Below, one piece after another: positions 62,595 to 64,000 of a stretch of DNA of 64,000 bases. Source of the DNA: Eudoraea chungangensis (GTDB lineage: Bacteria > Bacteroidota > Bacteroidia > Flavobacteriales > Flavobacteriaceae); the NCBI RefSeq assembly GCF_029360665.1, contig NZ_JARDUB010000003.1, positions 496,001 to 560,000 on the forward strand, read 5' to 3'. A program made the position numbers and the translations under genes. A model generated the notes under the pieces. It was not told the origin of the DNA, made no database searches, and was given only the letters and a program-made list of their open reading frames with translations. How positions within the stretch are numbered: position 1 is the first letter of the stretch; the number at the start of each line of letters is the position of its first letter.

Positions 62595-64000
62595 CATACT
62601 ACTCTTTTGTCTTTTCCTTTTAACACTTGTCTTCTCCGGGAATTCTCAGGATGGCAGTACAAAGGAGCAAATTAAACTTAATCTTTATCTTTTAGAGATT
62701 GAATCGGAATACGATATTAAGTTTTCTTTCGCGGACAAGGATTTGGCCAATCTGGAAATCACCGTTCCCAAGCAAGAAACTCTCGAGGAAATTCTGAATG
62801 AGATCAGGGCCCAAACCCAACTAGAAATAAATCAACTCAACAATCGCTACTATACAATCTCAAAAACTAAGGAAATTAATATCTGTGGTTATATTTTAAA
62901 TAACTACAATGAACTAACTGCCTCAGCGGCAACAATTGAGGTATTAAACAGCGATGTGAGCGCTTTGACAGATGCGAATGGCTATTTTTCCCTAAAAACC
63001 ATCCCAAGGGAAAGTACTATAAGAATTAGACATCTGGGTTTTAAGACGAAATACATCTCGGCAGAAAAGCTTTTATCAGAGAGACCCTGTTCAACTATTT
63101 TGTTAAGCTTAAACTACCAACAACTGGAAGAAGTTGTGGTATATAAGTTCCTGACCTCCGGGCTAGCTAAGGAAAAAGATGGTAGTATAAGTCTTCTCAC
63201 GGATGAGTTTGGAATAATACCTGGTTTAATTGAACCCGATGTACTGCAATCCATTCAGGCATTACCCGGAATTAAGAGCATTGATGAAAGAGTATCAGAT
63301 ATTAACATTAGAGGAGGAACCAACGATCAAAACCTAATTCTATGGGACGAAATTAAAATGTATCAATCTGGTCATTTTTTTGGTCTTATTTCGGCCTTTA
63401 ATCCTTATTTAACCGGAGAAGTAAGTATCGTTAAAAGTGGTACAAGTGCAGCCTATGGAGATGGGGTTAGCGGAATAATTAATATGAAGTCTAAAGACAG
63501 CATAGGAGGCAGACTAATGGGTGGTGCAGGTGTTAATCTAATTAACATGGATGCTTATGGTCAGATACCACTAAGTGAAAAATTAGCATTGCAGTTTTCA
63601 GCCAGACGATCTGTCACCGATTTTCTAAATACGCCAACCTATAATCAATTCTCGAAGAGAGTCTTTCAAGACACCAAAATACAGGAATTTGGTAATACGC
63701 CTAATCCAGAAGATGTTACTAGCGATGAAAACTTTTATTTCTATGATTTTACAGCCAAGATTTTATATGACATCTCCGAGGAACACAAAGCCAGATTTAG
63801 CTTTTTGGCCATCCATAATAATTTGGATTATTTAGAAAGCCAGGCACAATCAGGTAGAACCGATAAAAGTGGTTTAAACCAAACGAACCTTTCTTTTGGA
63901 GGTAACCTTTCTAGTGAGTGGTCTAACCGATTCTCCTCTAATTTAAATGCCTATTACAGCAGATATAATTTAGATTCGGAAAATGTAATTAACAACGGAG
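62572..64000 (+). CDS. STN-domain TonB-dependent receptor, 3' end outside window
   Basis: The reading frame opens at ATG 62572 inside the fecR tail and stays open to the window end (about 476 residues seen). Signal peptide (about 1-25, FSGNSQ); STN domain (about 30-85) as in FecA-type transducers; carboxypeptidase-regulatory-like domain (about 95-175; GYILNNYNELTASAATIEVLN, TDANGYFSLKTIP); plug domain (about 205-305; DVLQSIQALPGIKSIDERVSDINIRGG, GDGVSGIINM), then the beginning of the 22-strand barrel. It should take up a substrate and signal through FecR to the sigma factor. Ligand unknown; no SusD-like partner in view. Confidence 0.9.
   Translation, partial: MLKAPRNNILLFCLFLLTLVFSGNSQDGSTKEQIKLNLYLLEIESEYDIKFSFADKDLANLEITVPKQETLEEILNEIRAQTQLEINQLNNRYYTISKTKEINICGYILNNYNELTASAATIEVLNSDVSALTDANGYFSLKTIPRESTIRIRHLGFKTKYISAEKLLSERPCSTILLSLNYQQLEEVVVYKFLTSGLAKEKDGSISLLTDEFGIIPGLIEPDVLQSIQALPGIKSIDERVSDINIRGGTNDQNLILWDEIKMYQSGHFFGLISAFNPYLTGEVSIVKSGTSAAYGDGVSGIINMKSKDSIGGRLMGGAGVNLINMDAYGQIPLSEKLALQFSARRSVTDFLNTPTYNQFSKRVFQDTKIQEFGNTPNPEDVTSDENFYFYDFTAKILYDISEEHKARFSFLAIHNNLDYLESQAQSGRTDKSGLNQTNLSFGGNLSSEWSNRFSSNLNAYYSRYNLDSENVINNG

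Overview
The window looks like a chromosomal segment from a marine member of the Flavobacteriaceae (Bacteroidota), in the broad neighbourhood of Maribacter, Zobellia or Arenibacter. This is inferred from the low-GC coding style, weak Shine-Dalgarno sites, many lipoproteins with Bacteroidota-type signal peptides, an ECF sigma / FecR / STN-domain TonB receptor set, a FucP-type sugar transporter with a sulfatase, and families typical of this group. No tRNA, rRNA, CRISPR array, insertion sequence or phage gene was seen. It is almost wholly coding; the only gap over 300 bases without a gene is 24853-25430.

Layout. (1) 1-10632, all plus strand and closely spaced: a partial DUF2092 protein, a DUF6515 protein, an outer-membrane beta-barrel-like protein, two DUF3604 lipoproteins (PHP-like metal-dependent hydrolases) flanking a DUF748/AsmA-like protein, a membrane-anchored parvulin isomerase and a HupE/UreJ transporter. 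This looks like one envelope/metal-related gene block of unknown purpose. (2) 10661-24852, minus strand: a ten-gene Wzx/Wzy-type surface polysaccharide locus, running from a WecA-like initiating transferase through AsnB-like amidotransferase, flippase, pyruvyltransferase, polymerase and glycosyltransferases to a Wzc-type tyrosine kinase. Its middle is visibly more AT-rich than the flanks. (3) 26149-34084, minus strand: a seven-gene deoxysugar (probably L-fucose) catabolic operon with a sulfatase, two short-chain dehydrogenases, a lactonase-like amidohydrolase, FucP, an FMN-dependent hydroxyacid oxidase and a lipoprotein AGE epimerase. (4) 35642-40428, minus strand: a sulfur/persulfide group with a CstB-like dioxygenase-rhodanese, a SulP transporter, DUF2892, three very small membrane proteins and a Crp/Fnr regulator. 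(5) 40444-59063: mixed housekeeping and envelope genes, including M20 peptidase, CBS-like enzyme, LolC/E-like permease, NamZ-like DUF1343, sterol desaturase-like protein, QueE, RidA, HerA-like ATPase, aldo/keto reductase, esterase, FolD and Ffh. (6) 59206-64000: an unusual signalling set, with a modular repeat lipoprotein diverging from an ECF sigma factor, FecR anti-sigma and an STN-containing TonB-dependent receptor cut by the window end.

The strongest non-obvious signal is in region 6. The divergent lipoprotein gene and the fecR-receptor pair are each preceded, in the same orientation relative to the gene, by two identical-spaced boxes (AGGTAGGGTTT, 8 nt, CTAnTTGTT). These look like the two target promoters of the sigma factor encoded between them, which would make the uncharacterised repeat lipoprotein part of the same regulon. 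Other points worth a second look are the DUF3604/HupE block, the overlapping tiny membrane proteins in the sulfur cluster, a dehydrogenase with the YxxxK lysine replaced by Asn, and a sulfatase with CxAxR in place of CxPxR.
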